Origin: Streptomyces sp. CB02923
Lineage (GTDB): Bacteria; Actinomycetota; Actinomycetes; Streptomycetales; Streptomycetaceae
Reading direction: 5' to 3'
Length of the DNA stretch: 64,000 bases
NCBI RefSeq assembly: GCF_001905005.1
Contig: NZ_LWKZ01000029.1
Span: 166,399 to 230,398, forward strand
The position numbers and the translations under genes were made by a program. This document shows, piece by piece, positions 34,511 to 42,945 of the stretch (the first letter of the stretch is position 1; each line of letters begins with the position of its first letter). The notes beneath the pieces are model-generated. The model was given only the letters and a program-made list of their open reading frames with translations, made no database searches and had not been told where the DNA came from.

Positions 34511-34621
34511 GGGAGACGAGTCCCCGCCCGGTGTTCGACGTATGTCTGTTCCGGTCATTTCCCGCCCGGAACGCCGCCGGGCGGGCAGGTGCGGGAGGGG
34601 GCGGCGGGGTGCGGCGGGCGG

Positions 34622-34834
34622 TCAGGCGCCCGGGGTCACGCGCTTCTTGCGCTTCTTGTCGGCCTCCTCCCACACGACGAGGAGCAGACCGGCCGCGGCC
34701 ATACCGACGTACGCGAGCGTCGGCAGGTCGTACCAGTGCGGCAGGATGCCCCAGCCCGTACCTTCGGTGAAGGTCCGGCCGAGGGCGCCCAGGGCTCCCT
34801 GGATCAGGACGATGATTCCGATGATTCCTCGCAT
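34622..34834 (-). CDS. 70-aa two-helix membrane protein
   Basis: Starts MRGIIGIIVLIQGALGALG, has a second hydrophobic segment AYVGMAAAGLLLVVW, and ends in a basic Lys/Arg tail (EEADKKRKKRVTPGA). Both termini are probably cytoplasmic. ATG at 34834. It lies between the lysS terminator hairpin and the HAD gene. Unknown function; similar small proteins next to lysS are familiar from other Streptomyces. Confidence 0.8.
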   Translation of the reverse strand: MRGIIGIIVLIQGALGALGRTFTEGTGWGILPHWYDLPTLAYVGMAAAGLLLVVWEEADKKRKKRVTPGA

Positions 34835-34855
34835 GGGTCCACCTTCATGCGAGCG

Positions 34856-34882
34856 GCCCCGGGGATCGTCGTCCCCGGGGCC
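34856..34882 (-). terminator. Hairpin terminator downstream of lysS
   Basis: GGCCCGGGGA (34856-34865) pairs with TCCCCGGGGCC (34872-34882) with one bulged G and a 6-nt loop. It follows lysS on the minus strand and precedes the 70-aa gene. Confidence 0.6.
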
Positions 34883-34944
34883 GAACCCGTCGTCGTTCGA
34901 AAGTCGCAGTGGCGCGGTCGGGGCCTCATCCCCGCACGCGCACC

Positions 34945-35033
34945 GCGCCGGTCCTCACGCGCCGGTCACTCACACACCGGTCCGCGCCGGTCCCTCACGC
35001 ACCGGTCCGCGCCGGTCCTCACGCACCGAGCAG
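34945..35033. repeat. 25-nt tandem repeat over the lysS stop
   Basis: Units at 34959-34983, 34984-35008 and 35009-35033 follow GCGCCGGTCCCTCACGCACC plus GGTCC, with a partial unit from 34945. The lysS stop (complement of 35019-35021) lies in the unit closest to the gene, so that unit is part coding and the others are its copies. Confidence 0.75.
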
Positions 35034-36743
35034 CTTGCGCACCCGGTCGGCGCCGACCGCGAGCAGCAGCGTGGGCAGGCGCGGCCCGGTGTCACGGCCG
35101 ACGAGCAGGTTGTAGAGCAGCGCGAAGAACGAGCGCTGCGCCACCTTCAGCTCCGGCGTCGGCTTGGCGTCCGGCGTCAGCCCGGCCTGGATCTTCGGTA
35201 CGCCGTAGACGAGCGTGGTCAGCCCGTCCAGCGACCAGTGGTCGTCCAGCCCGTCCAGCAGCAGCCGCAGCGACTCGCGGCCCTGCTCGTCGAGCGAGCC
35301 GAGCAGCGCGGTGTCCGGCTCGTCGCGCACGATGGTGCGCTGCTCGGCCGGGACCTGGGTGTTGATCCAGTACTCGGCCTTGTCCAGCCGGGGCCGGGTC
35401 TCGTCGAGGTCCGTGACCGGGGCGGCCGGGTCCAGCTCGCCGAGGATGCGCAGCGTCTGCTCGTCGTGCCCGCCGGTGATGTCCACGACCGAGGCCAGCG
35501 TGCGGTACGGCAGCGGGCGCGGGGTACGGGGCAGCTCCTCGGCGGCGGTGCGCACCGCGCGGGAGTGCGCGGCGGCGTCGGCGGGCAGCACCGAGCCGTC
35601 GGCGACCTTGGACTCCAGCTTGTCCCACTCGTCGTAGAGCCGCTGGATCTCCTGGTCGAAGGCGATCTTGAAGGCCTGGTTGGGCTTGCGGCGCGCGTAC
35701 AGCCAGCGCAGCAGCGGCGCCTCCATGATCTTCAGCGCGTCGCCCGGAGTCGGCACGCCGCCCTTGGAGGACGACATCTTGGCCATGCCGCTGATGCCGA
35801 CGAAGGCGTACATCGGACCGATGGGCTGCGCGCCGTCGAAGATCTCGCGCACGATCTGGCCGCCGACGACGAACGACGAGCCCGGCGAGGAGTGGTCCAC
35901 ACCCGACGGCTCGAAGATCACGCCCTCGTACGCCCAGCGCATCGGCCAGTCGACCTTCCAGACCAGCTTGCCCCGGTTGAACTCGCCGAGCCGGACCGTC
36001 TCGCCGAAACCGCAGGCCGAGCAGGTGTACGTCAGCTCGGTCGTCTCCTCCACGTAGGAAGAGACGGTCGTCAGGTCCTTCTCGCACTGCCCGCAGTACG
36101 GCTTGTACGGGAAATAGCCCGCCGAGCCGCTGCTGCCGTCGTCCTCGGCGGCCGCACCGGAGCCCTCGGCGGCCTCCAGCTCGGCCTCGTCGACGGGCTT
36201 CTGCGACTTCTTCGCGGGGGCCTTCTTGGTGCGGTACTGGCCAAGAATCGCGTCGATCTGCGCGCGGTGCTTCATCGCGTGCAGGATCTGCTCGCGGTAG
36301 ACACCGGTGGTGTACTGCTCGGTCTGGCTGATGCCGTCGTACTCCACGCCCAGCTCGGCGAGCGCCTCGACCATGGCGGCCTTGAAGTGCTCGGCCCAGT
36401 TCGGGTAGGCGGAGCCGGCCGGGGCCGGGACGGAGGTCAGCGGCTTGCCGATGTGCTCGGCCCACGACTCGTCGACGCCCGCGACACCGGCCGGGACCTT
36501 GCGGTACCGGTCGTAGTCGTCCCAGGAGATCAGGTGGCGGACCTCGTGGCCCCGGCGGCGGATCTCGTCCGCGACCAGGTGCGGCGTCATGACCTCACGG
36601 AGATTGCCGAGGTGGATCGGGCCGGAAGGGCTGAGGCCCGAGGCGCAGACGATCGGTTTGCCGGGGGCGCGGCGCTCCGCCTCGGCAACGACCTCGTCCG
36701 CGAACCTGGAGACCCAGTCGGTCTCGGTGCTCTGCTGAGCCAC
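35019..36743 (-). CDS. lysS: Class I lysyl-tRNA synthetase
   Basis: 574-residue class I LysRS, the archaeal-type enzyme also used by many Streptomyces. The HIGH equivalent is GPIHLGNLREVMTP near residue 40; the KMSKS loop is GMAKMSSSKGG near residue 330. A CxxC zinc pair occurs at YCGQCEKDL and YTCSACGFG. The C-terminal helical domain (FALLYNLLVG) ends KLLGA. An acidic/Ala-rich insert lies near residues 180-210. ATG at 36743, divergent from argS across 155 bp that must hold both promoters. Confidence 0.95.
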   Translation of the reverse strand: MAQQSTETDWVSRFADEVVAEAERRAPGKPIVCASGLSPSGPIHLGNLREVMTPHLVADEIRRRGHEVRHLISWDDYDRYRKVPAGVAGVDESWAEHIGKPLTSVPAPAGSAYPNWAEHFKAAMVEALAELGVEYDGISQTEQYTTGVYREQILHAMKHRAQIDAILGQYRTKKAPAKKSQKPVDEAELEAAEGSGAAAEDDGSSGSAGYFPYKPYCGQCEKDLTTVSSYVEETTELTYTCSACGFGETVRLGEFNRGKLVWKVDWPMRWAYEGVIFEPSGVDHSSPGSSFVVGGQIVREIFDGAQPIGPMYAFVGISGMAKMSSSKGGVPTPGDALKIMEAPLLRWLYARRKPNQAFKIAFDQEIQRLYDEWDKLESKVADGSVLPADAAAHSRAVRTAAEELPRTPRPLPYRTLASVVDITGGHDEQTLRILGELDPAAPVTDLDETRPRLDKAEYWINTQVPAEQRTIVRDEPDTALLGSLDEQGRESLRLLLDGLDDHWSLDGLTTLVYGVPKIQAGLTPDAKPTPELKVAQRSFFALLYNLLVGRDTGPRLPTLLLAVGADRVRKLLGA

Positions 36744-36898
36744 GATCGGCCCTTCCTCTTCTCACCACTCGACAAGCCTGACGGCCCCATTCTCCCAGAC
36801 GCGGCCGCGGCGGATTTTTCCCTGTGGAAAACCGATGGAAGCGCCATGGGATACTCGTCGGCAAACCCTTTCCACACCAACGGAACGGCCTTCACTCC

Positions 36899-38680
36899 AT
36901 GACCTCGGTCCCTTCCCTCGCAGCTACGGTCAACCAGCGCGTCGCGGACGCCCTCTCGGCAGCCCTGCCGGAGGCCGGCGCCGCGGACCCGCTGCTGCGA
37001 CGAAGCGACCGGGCCGACTTCCAGGCCAACGGCATGCTGGCGCTCGCCAAGAAGCTCAAGGGCAACCCCCGCGAGCTGGCCTCCCAGGTCGTCGGGCAGC
37101 TCGCCGCCGGTGACGTGATCAAGGAGATCGAGGTCTCCGGACCCGGCTTCCTGAACATCACGGTCAGCGACGAGGCGATCGTCCGTACGCTGGCCGCCCG
37201 CGCCGCCGACGACCGCCTGGGCGTCCCGTACGCCGAGAACCCCGGCACCACCGTCATCGACTACGCGCAGCCGAACGTCGCCAAGGAGATGCACGTCGGC
37301 CACCTGCGCTCCGCCGTGATCGGCGCCGCGATGGTCGAGATCCTGGAGTTCACCGGCGAGAAGGTGGTCCGCCGCCACCACATCGGCGACTGGGGCACCC
37401 AGTTCGGCATGCTCATCCAGTACCTGATCGAGCACCCGCACGAGCTGGACCACCGGAGCGACGACGCCTCCGCCGAGATCTCCGGCGAAGAGGCCATGTC
37501 GAACCTGAACCGCCTCTACAAGGCGTCCCGCGCGCTCTTCGACTCCGACGAGGAGTTCAAGGAGCGCGCCCGGCGCCGCGTCGTCGACCTCCAGGCCGGC
37601 GACGAGGAGACGCTCGCCCTGTGGCAGCGCTTCGTCGACGAGTCGAAGGTCTACTTCTACTCGGTCTTCACCAAGCTGGACATGGAGATCCGGGACGCGG
37701 ACGTGGTCGGCGAGTCCGGCTACAACGCCATGCTGGAGGAGACCTGCCGGCTGCTGGAGGAGTCCGGCGTCGCGGTCCGCTCCGACGGCGCGCTCTGCGT
37801 CTTCTTCGACGACGTCAAGGGCCCCGACGGCAACCCGACCCCGCTGATCGTCAAGAAGTCCAACGGCGGCTACGGCTACGCGGCCACCGACCTGTCCGCC
37901 ATCCGCGACCGGGTCGGCAACCTCGGCGCCTCGACCCTGCTGTACGTGGTCGACGCCCGCCAGTCGCTGCACTTCAAGATGGTCTTCGAGACCGCCCGCC
38001 GGGCCGGCTGGCTCGGCGACGACGTCGAGCCCGTACAGCTCGCCTTCGGCACCGTCCTCGGCAAGGACGGCAAGCCGTTCAAGACCCGTGAGGGCGAGAC
38101 GGTGCGGCTGGTGGACCTGCTCGACGAGGCGGTGGAGCGGGCGACCGCCGTGGTCCGCGAGAAGAGCGAGAAGATCGGCCTGACCGAGGCGGAGATCGTC
38201 GAGAACGGCACCCAGGTCGGCATCGGCGCCGTGAAGTACGCGGACCTGTCCACCTCGGCGTCCCGCGACTACAAGTTCGACCTGGACCAGATGGTCTCGC
38301 TCAACGGCGACACCAGCGTCTACCTCCAGTACGCGTACGCCCGTATCCAGTCCATCCTGCGCAAGGCCGGTGACTCCGCCGCGCCCACGGCCCACCCGGA
38401 GCTGGCGCTGGCTCCCGCCGAGCGCGCGCTGGGCCTGCACCTGGACCAGTTCGCCGAGGTCCTGGAAGAGGCCGCGGCCGGCTACGAGCCCCACAAGCTG
38501 GCCGCGTACCTGTACCAGCTCGCCTCCCTCTACACGACTTTCTACGACCAGTGCCCGGTCCTGAAGGCCGAGGGCGGCGCCCAGCAGGTCGAGAACCGCC
38601 TGTTCCTGTGCGACCTGACGGCGCGCACGCTGCACCGCGGCATGGCGCTGCTGGGCATCCGGACGCCCGAGCGGCTCTGA
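36899..38680 (+). CDS. argS: Arginyl-tRNA synthetase
   Basis: 593-residue class I ArgRS. An N-terminal Add1 domain (about 1-110) reads ATVNQRVADALSAALPEAGA and ends LNITVSDEAI. The HIGH motif is QPNVAKEMHVGHLRSAVIG, followed by HIGDWGTQFGMLI. LYVVDARQSLHFKMVFETAR and the C-terminal anticodon-binding DALR region (YLQYAYARIQSILRKAG, then HRGMALLGIRTPERL) complete it. ATG at 36899; the longer upstream frame is not supported. A terminator follows. Confidence 0.95.
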   Translation: MTSVPSLAATVNQRVADALSAALPEAGAADPLLRRSDRADFQANGMLALAKKLKGNPRELASQVVGQLAAGDVIKEIEVSGPGFLNITVSDEAIVRTLAARAADDRLGVPYAENPGTTVIDYAQPNVAKEMHVGHLRSAVIGAAMVEILEFTGEKVVRRHHIGDWGTQFGMLIQYLIEHPHELDHRSDDASAEISGEEAMSNLNRLYKASRALFDSDEEFKERARRRVVDLQAGDEETLALWQRFVDESKVYFYSVFTKLDMEIRDADVVGESGYNAMLEETCRLLEESGVAVRSDGALCVFFDDVKGPDGNPTPLIVKKSNGGYGYAATDLSAIRDRVGNLGASTLLYVVDARQSLHFKMVFETARRAGWLGDDVEPVQLAFGTVLGKDGKPFKTREGETVRLVDLLDEAVERATAVVREKSEKIGLTEAEIVENGTQVGIGAVKYADLSTSASRDYKFDLDQMVSLNGDTSVYLQYAYARIQSILRKAGDSAAPTAHPELALAPAERALGLHLDQFAEVLEEAAAGYEPHKLAAYLYQLASLYTTFYDQCPVLKAEGGAQQVENRLFLCDLTARTLHRGMALLGIRTPERL

Positions 38681-38703
38681 CGCCCGGCTGACACCTACGC
38701 GGG

Positions 38704-38740
38704 AAGGCCCCGCCGGAGCTCACCGCGCCGGCGGGGCCTT
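38704..38740 (+). terminator. 13-bp perfect hairpin terminator after argS
   Basis: AAGGCCCCGCCGG (38704-38716) pairs perfectly with CCGGCGGGGCCTT (38728-38740) around an 11-nt loop, 23 nt past the stop. The gene beyond is convergent, so it may act in both directions. Confidence 0.85.
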
Positions 38741-38742
38741 GG

Positions 38743-38774
38743 CGTTGCCCGCGCGTCCCGTTGCCCGCGCGTTC
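38743..38774. repeat. 16-nt tandem duplication at the end of the HTH-TM gene
   Basis: CGTTGCCCGCGCGT occurs at 38743-38756 and 38759-38772 (period 16). The second copy runs into the stop codon (complement of 38773-38775). Confidence 0.6.
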
Positions 38775-40200
38775 AGTCTTCGGTGGGCTGCCAGGTGTTC
38801 AGGTCGTACCGGTAGCCGTACGCCGGGCGGCCCTTCATCGCACTGGTACGGAACGGCTTACCGTGGTCGTCGAGGCGCAGCGTGCCACGCCGTCCGCCGC
38901 TGCTCCACTCCAGTTCCAGGTACCAGCTGACGTCGTTCGCCTCCGCGTGCGCGTCCACGTACAGCGCCTGCGGGTCGGACGCCGAGACCTTGAACGGGAA
39001 GTCGGTCGCCGGGATCTTCCGGTCGCCCTGCTCGCCGGCCACCGGCCGCATCAGCGGCTGCGCCGCGTCCAGCCCGACATCGAACGAGGCCGGGGTCAGC
39101 CCGCCACCGCAGCCGTTCCCCATGGAGTACGCCGAACCCGTCACCGACGCCGTGCGCGTGGCGGTCCGTACGGTCAGCGAGTGCAGGACGACAGCCGTGT
39201 CACCGGTCCCCTGCACCGCCAGCGACACCCTGAGATGCCCGCCGGGCACCCCGCCCAGCGCGTTCGCCCAGCCACGCGCGTCCGGTCCGGGGGGCGGCGG
39301 CGGGACCTCGGTGGGCGGCTTGTCGAGCATGTACCAGCGGTCGCACGGGTCGTCCCAGTTGTTCGTACGAACATCGACGGTCAGCGGGGTGCCGCTGCTC
39401 TGTCCGCTGCTGCCGCCCGCCTCACCCTTTCCCTCGTTGGACGCCGCGGCACCGCCGGCCGGGCTCGCGGTGGCCGACGCGCCGCCCCGCTTCGGCTTGC
39501 CGGTCGCTTCGGGGGTGGCGGAAGCGGAAGGCGAGGGCGTACCGGAGGCCGCGCCGTCCGGGACCGGGCCGCGCCCGGCATCGGCGGACCGGCCGGAGCC
39601 CCGTGCATCCGCGGAGTTCGTCCGGTCCGCGTCCGAGGACGTCATGGCGGTGACGACGCCGATGGGCACGCCCAGCGCGAGCACGACAGCGCCCGCGATG
39701 GCGAGCCGGAGCTTCGCGCGGGCGGGGCGGGACGCCGGGGACGGGGCTGGTACCGATGCCGGGGCCGGTACGGCTTCGGGGGCAGGGGCGGGGGGCGGCG
39801 TGGCTTCGTCCGGCTTGGCGTCTGCCTCCAACTGGGCGTCGCCTTCCCGCTGGGCCGCTGCCTCCGGCTCGACGTCCCCCTCCGGCCCGGCGTCCCCTTC
39901 CGGCTTGGCTTCCCCCTCCGGCTTGGTTTCCCGCTCCGTCCCCCGCCGTCCCCGCGCCGCGTCCGCCAGGATCCACCGGCGGTGCAGCTCGACCAGTTCC
40001 TCAGGCTTCGCTCCGCATACCCGCGCCAGCCGCTCCACGGGTGCGTATTCGGTGGGCACCGCGTCGCCGTTGCAGTAGCGGTGCAGCGTGGACGTACTCA
40101 TGTGCAGGCGTTTGGCCAAGGCGCCGTAACTCAGCCCTGACCTGGTCTTCACCGTACGCAGCAGTGCCGCGAAACCATCCGTGCCGGAAGCCGTGCTCAC
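38773..40200 (-). CDS. Membrane-anchored XRE-type HTH protein
   Basis: 475 residues in four parts. An N-terminal HTH (about 8-65, LSYGALAKRLHMSTSTLHRY), a charged Pro/Glu/Lys repeat region (about 90-150, e.g. PEGEAKPEGDAGPEGD), one membrane helix (LRLAIAGAVVLALGVPIGVV, about 170-190), and an extracytoplasmic part. The latter has a Ser/Gly linker and a globular domain with NNWDDPCDRWYMLDKP and MGNGCGGGLTPAS. The layout is that of a one-component membrane regulator or a cytoskeletal RodZ-like protein. GTG at 40200. Confidence 0.82.
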   Translation of the reverse strand: MSTASGTDGFAALLRTVKTRSGLSYGALAKRLHMSTSTLHRYCNGDAVPTEYAPVERLARVCGAKPEELVELHRRWILADAARGRRGTERETKPEGEAKPEGDAGPEGDVEPEAAAQREGDAQLEADAKPDEATPPPAPAPEAVPAPASVPAPSPASRPARAKLRLAIAGAVVLALGVPIGVVTAMTSSDADRTNSADARGSGRSADAGRGPVPDGAASGTPSPSASATPEATGKPKRGGASATASPAGGAAASNEGKGEAGGSSGQSSGTPLTVDVRTNNWDDPCDRWYMLDKPPTEVPPPPPGPDARGWANALGGVPGGHLRVSLAVQGTGDTAVVLHSLTVRTATRTASVTGSAYSMGNGCGGGLTPASFDVGLDAAQPLMRPVAGEQGDRKIPATDFPFKVSASDPQALYVDAHAEANDVSWYLELEWSSGGRRGTLRLDDHGKPFRTSAMKGRPAYGYRYDLNTWQPTED

Positions 40201-40381
40201 CGTTCCCCCTCGTGCCCCGTCCCAGAACCGCGTTCCAGGGAACCCCCATTCCCCCAGGTCAGGGTACGCGCAATCGTTCCACCGTCCCGGATGTACAGGC
40301 GGCCGTTGTGGCCGGGACGGACCGTCGCACAGGCTGTGACCACCGACGACGCCCCGACCGGGGCCTTACCGGGGAGCAGCC

Positions 40382-40486
40382 GTGCGGACCCGATTCCGCT
40401 GTCCTCTCGACCCGGCCGATCTCGCGGCACTGGGCGTACTCGCCGTCTGTGTCGCCGTCATCGCCGCGGTACTGCACAGCATCTGA
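40382..40486 (+). CDS. 34-aa single-helix small protein
   Basis: GTG start with GGGGAG 6 nt upstream. The product begins VRTRFRCPLDPADLAA and ends with a hydrophobic helix LGVLAVCVAVIAAVL plus HSI. Codon use is high in third-position G/C. It lies divergent from the HTH membrane gene and 39 nt before the DUF4232 lipoprotein. A short protein like this cannot be proved from sequence alone. Confidence 0.5.
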   Translation: MRTRFRCPLDPADLAALGVLAVCVAVIAAVLHSI

Positions 40487-40525
40487 CCAACCGTTCCTTC
40501 CACGACCTCACGGGAAGTGCCACCC

Positions 40526-41275
40526 ATGCGTTCGCGTCTCTTCACCACTCGTACCGCCCGTATCGCCGCCTCCGCCGCGGCCGTCGCCGCCGCCTTCTCG
40601 CTGACCGCGTGCGGCGACGGCGCGGACGGCAAGAAGGCGGCCGGTACCGACCGGCCCGCGGCCTCGGCCGGTCCGGAGACCACGGCCGGTTCCGCTCCGG
40701 CGGAAGCCCCCGGCGACTCGGGCGGTACGGGCCCGTCGGCGAAGTCCCCTGCGGGCGGGGGCTCGCAGGGCGGGGGCTCGCAGGGCGGCGGCCAGGGCTC
40801 GCACGCGGCCCCGGCCAGGACCGGCTCCGGCGGCAAGCACGGCAGCGCGCCGGGCGGGAAGTCCACCACCTGCACCGCGGCCAACACCAAGGTGACCGTC
40901 TCCAAGCTCAGCCGCCCCATCAACCACCTGCTCCTCACCGTCACCAACACCGGCTCGACCCGCTGCGACGCCTACCACTACCCGGCGCTCAACTTCGGCG
41001 ATGCCCAGGCCGCCACCCCGGTCATGGAGAGCAGCAAGCCGCAGTCCGTGGTGTCCGTCGAGCCGGGCCAGTCCGCGTACGCGGCCGTACGCACGTCGGA
41101 CGCCACCGGGGAGGCCAGTGGGGGCAGGACGGTGCGCAGCCTGGAGCTGTACTTCGCGAACCGCGACGGCAGCTACGCCGAACGCCCGGCCCGGCCCGCG
41201 CTGCCGAAGGGCACGTACATCGACGACTCCGCCCAGGTCACGTACTGGCAGAGCGAACTGGACGACGCCCTCTAG
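40526..41275 (+). CDS. DUF4232 lipoprotein
   Basis: 249 residues. Signal peptide with lipobox SLTAC near residue 29, a Gly/Ser/Gln linker (GGGSQGGGSQGGG) to about 110, then a DUF4232 beta-sandwich: CTAANTKVTVSKLSRPIN, LLLTVTNTGSTRCDAYHYPA, and QSAYAAVRTSD. Two Cys (STTCTAAN and TRCDAY) probably form a disulfide. ATG at 40526 has GGGAAG about 9 nt upstream. Exported protein of unknown function; same strand as the following beta-lactamase. Confidence 0.85.
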   Translation: MRSRLFTTRTARIAASAAAVAAAFSLTACGDGADGKKAAGTDRPAASAGPETTAGSAPAEAPGDSGGTGPSAKSPAGGGSQGGGSQGGGQGSHAAPARTGSGGKHGSAPGGKSTTCTAANTKVTVSKLSRPINHLLLTVTNTGSTRCDAYHYPALNFGDAQAATPVMESSKPQSVVSVEPGQSAYAAVRTSDATGEASGGRTVRSLELYFANRDGSYAERPARPALPKGTYIDDSAQVTYWQSELDDAL

Positions 41276-41372
41276 GGCTCCTCCCCCTCCCGCGCGCTTG
41301 CGCAACCACTCCCCCTGACCCCAACGTCCCCACCAGCAACATCCAACCGGGGGACTGGGGAAAGGACACACC

Positions 41373-42380
41373 ATGCGCAAGCCCACGCCACAGCTCGACC
41401 AACAGCCCCTCCTCCACCAGCGGAACCTGCTCCATCAGCAGTCCCCGCTCACCCGGCGGTCCCTGCTCGGCGCCGGTCTCGGCCTCGGCGCCGCGCTCGC
41501 CCTCGGCTCCACGACGGCGAGCGCGGCCACGGCCGGCACCGCCGCCCCTTCCGCAGGCCACTCCGCGCCCTCCGCGGCCACCCGCCGCCTCCACGAGCTG
41601 GAGCGGGAACACCGGGCCAGGATCGGCGTCTTCGCCCTCAACCTCGCCACCGGCGCGTCCCTGCTCCACCGCGCCCACGAGCTGTTCCCGATCTGCTCGG
41701 TCTTCAAGACGCTCGCCGTCGGGGCCGTCCTGCGCGACCTCGACCACGACGGCACCCAGTTGTCCCGCGTCATCCACTACACCGAGGCCGACGTGCGGAA
41801 GTCCGGCCACACGCCCGTCACGTCGCAGCACGTCGCCGACGGCATGACCGTACGGGCCCTGTGCGACGCCTCGATCCGCTACAGCGACAACTGCGCCACC
41901 AACCTCCTCCTGCGCGAGCTGGGCGGCCCGCCCGCCGTCACCCGTTTCTGCCGTTCCCTCGGCGACCCGGTGACCCGCCTGGACCGCTGGGAGCCGGAGC
42001 TGAACTCGGCCGAGCCCGGCCGCCGTACGGACACCACCTCCCCGTACGCCATCGCCCGCACCTACCGCCGGCTGGTCCTCGGCGACGCCCTGAACGGCCC
42101 GGACCGCGCCCTTCTGACCGACTGGCTGGTGCGCAGCACCACCAGCGTGGAACGTTTCCGCGCGGGGCTGCCGAAGGACTGGACGGTGGCGGACAAGTCC
42201 GGCAGCGGCAGCGCGTACGGGACGAGCAACGACGTGGCCGTCGCCTGGACGCCCGACGGCACCCCGATCGCCCTCGCCGCCTTCACCCACAAGCCGGCAC
42301 TCCCCGGCGCCCCTGGCGACATCCCACTGATCATCAAAACCGCCACCCTCATGGCCGAAGCAGTCGGCGGCCCGGCCTGA
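41373..42380 (+). CDS. Class A beta-lactamase
   Basis: 335 residues. A twin-arginine signal (LTRRSLLGAGLGLGAALALG) directs export. All class A catalytic motifs are present: ICSVFKTLA (Ser70-x-x-Lys73), RYSDNCATN (Ser130-Asp-Asn), RWEPELNSA (omega-loop Glu166), and DKSGSGSAYG (the 234 KTG position as KSG). It should hydrolyse penicillins; spectrum cannot be judged. Such enzymes are common in the Streptomyces core. No blaR/blaI-type genes are adjacent. Confidence 0.93.
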   Translation: MRKPTPQLDQQPLLHQRNLLHQQSPLTRRSLLGAGLGLGAALALGSTTASAATAGTAAPSAGHSAPSAATRRLHELEREHRARIGVFALNLATGASLLHRAHELFPICSVFKTLAVGAVLRDLDHDGTQLSRVIHYTEADVRKSGHTPVTSQHVADGMTVRALCDASIRYSDNCATNLLLRELGGPPAVTRFCRSLGDPVTRLDRWEPELNSAEPGRRTDTTSPYAIARTYRRLVLGDALNGPDRALLTDWLVRSTTSVERFRAGLPKDWTVADKSGSGSAYGTSNDVAVAWTPDGTPIALAAFTHKPALPGAPGDIPLIIKTATLMAEAVGGPA

Positions 42381-42405
42381 GCCGCCCCTCCGCGTCGGCC
42401 CGGAC

Positions 42406-42945
42406 CTACGCGCCTCCCACCTCCTTGTAGAAGAACGTGCAGTCCCTCAGCGTCCCTTCCGGATCCGTCGCATAGGCCGGAACCGTGCCGTACGGCGTCC
42501 AGCCGCTGCGGCGGTACAGGCGCTCCGCCGGGCTGGCGGTTTCCGTGTCGAGGAGCAGGAGGCGGAAGCCGGAGCGGGCGGCGGACTGTTCGGCCGTGGT
42601 GAGGAGGGCGCGGCCGAGGCCCTGGCCGCGGGTGGACCGGTGGACGAGGAGTTTCACGATCTCCGCGCGGTGGCGGCCGTTCGATTTCTGCGAGTGGGCG
42701 AGGCTGATGGTGCCGGTGATGCCTCCGGGGCCCTCGGCCACCCAGATGCCGAGGGAGCCGTCGGCCACCGCGGGGCGCTGAGTGCGCCACCACGCCGCCG
42801 CGGCTTCCTGATCGAAGGGCGCGACGAAGCCGAGGGAGGAACCGTCGGCGACGGTGTCGGCGAGGAGCGCGGCCAGGCCCGGGACGCTGCCGTCGAAGGC
42901 GGCGGCGAAGAGGCGGGTGATGGTGAAGGTGGTGGCACAGCTCAT
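42406..42945 (-). CDS. GNAT-family N-acetyltransferase
   Basis: 179 residues. The acetyl-CoA pyrophosphate-binding loop is HRSTRGQGLGRALLTTAE near residue 120. AEIVKLLVHRS precedes it as the usual strand, and LLLDTETASPAERLYRRSGW follows. ATG at 42945 overlaps the stop of the XRE gene by 4 nt, so the regulator and enzyme are coupled. The substrate may be a small amine or antibiotic; not decidable. Confidence 0.9.
   Translation of the reverse strand: MSCATTFTITRLFAAAFDGSVPGLAALLADTVADGSSLGFVAPFDQEAAAAWWRTQRPAVADGSLGIWVAEGPGGITGTISLAHSQKSNGRHRAEIVKLLVHRSTRGQGLGRALLTTAEQSAARSGFRLLLLDTETASPAERLYRRSGWTPYGTVPAYATDPEGTLRDCTFFYKEVGGA

Noticed and set aside
31404..34673. A single 1089-codon frame suggesting a GH65-HAD fusion
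   Set aside because: The upstream part is a different frame from the HAD gene. GH65 has its own ATG at 33752 with an ATGA overlap, and the HAD protein is intact in its own frame.
34945..35033. CRISPR-like array
   Set aside because: The 25-nt units are directly adjacent with no unique spacers, and no cas genes exist.
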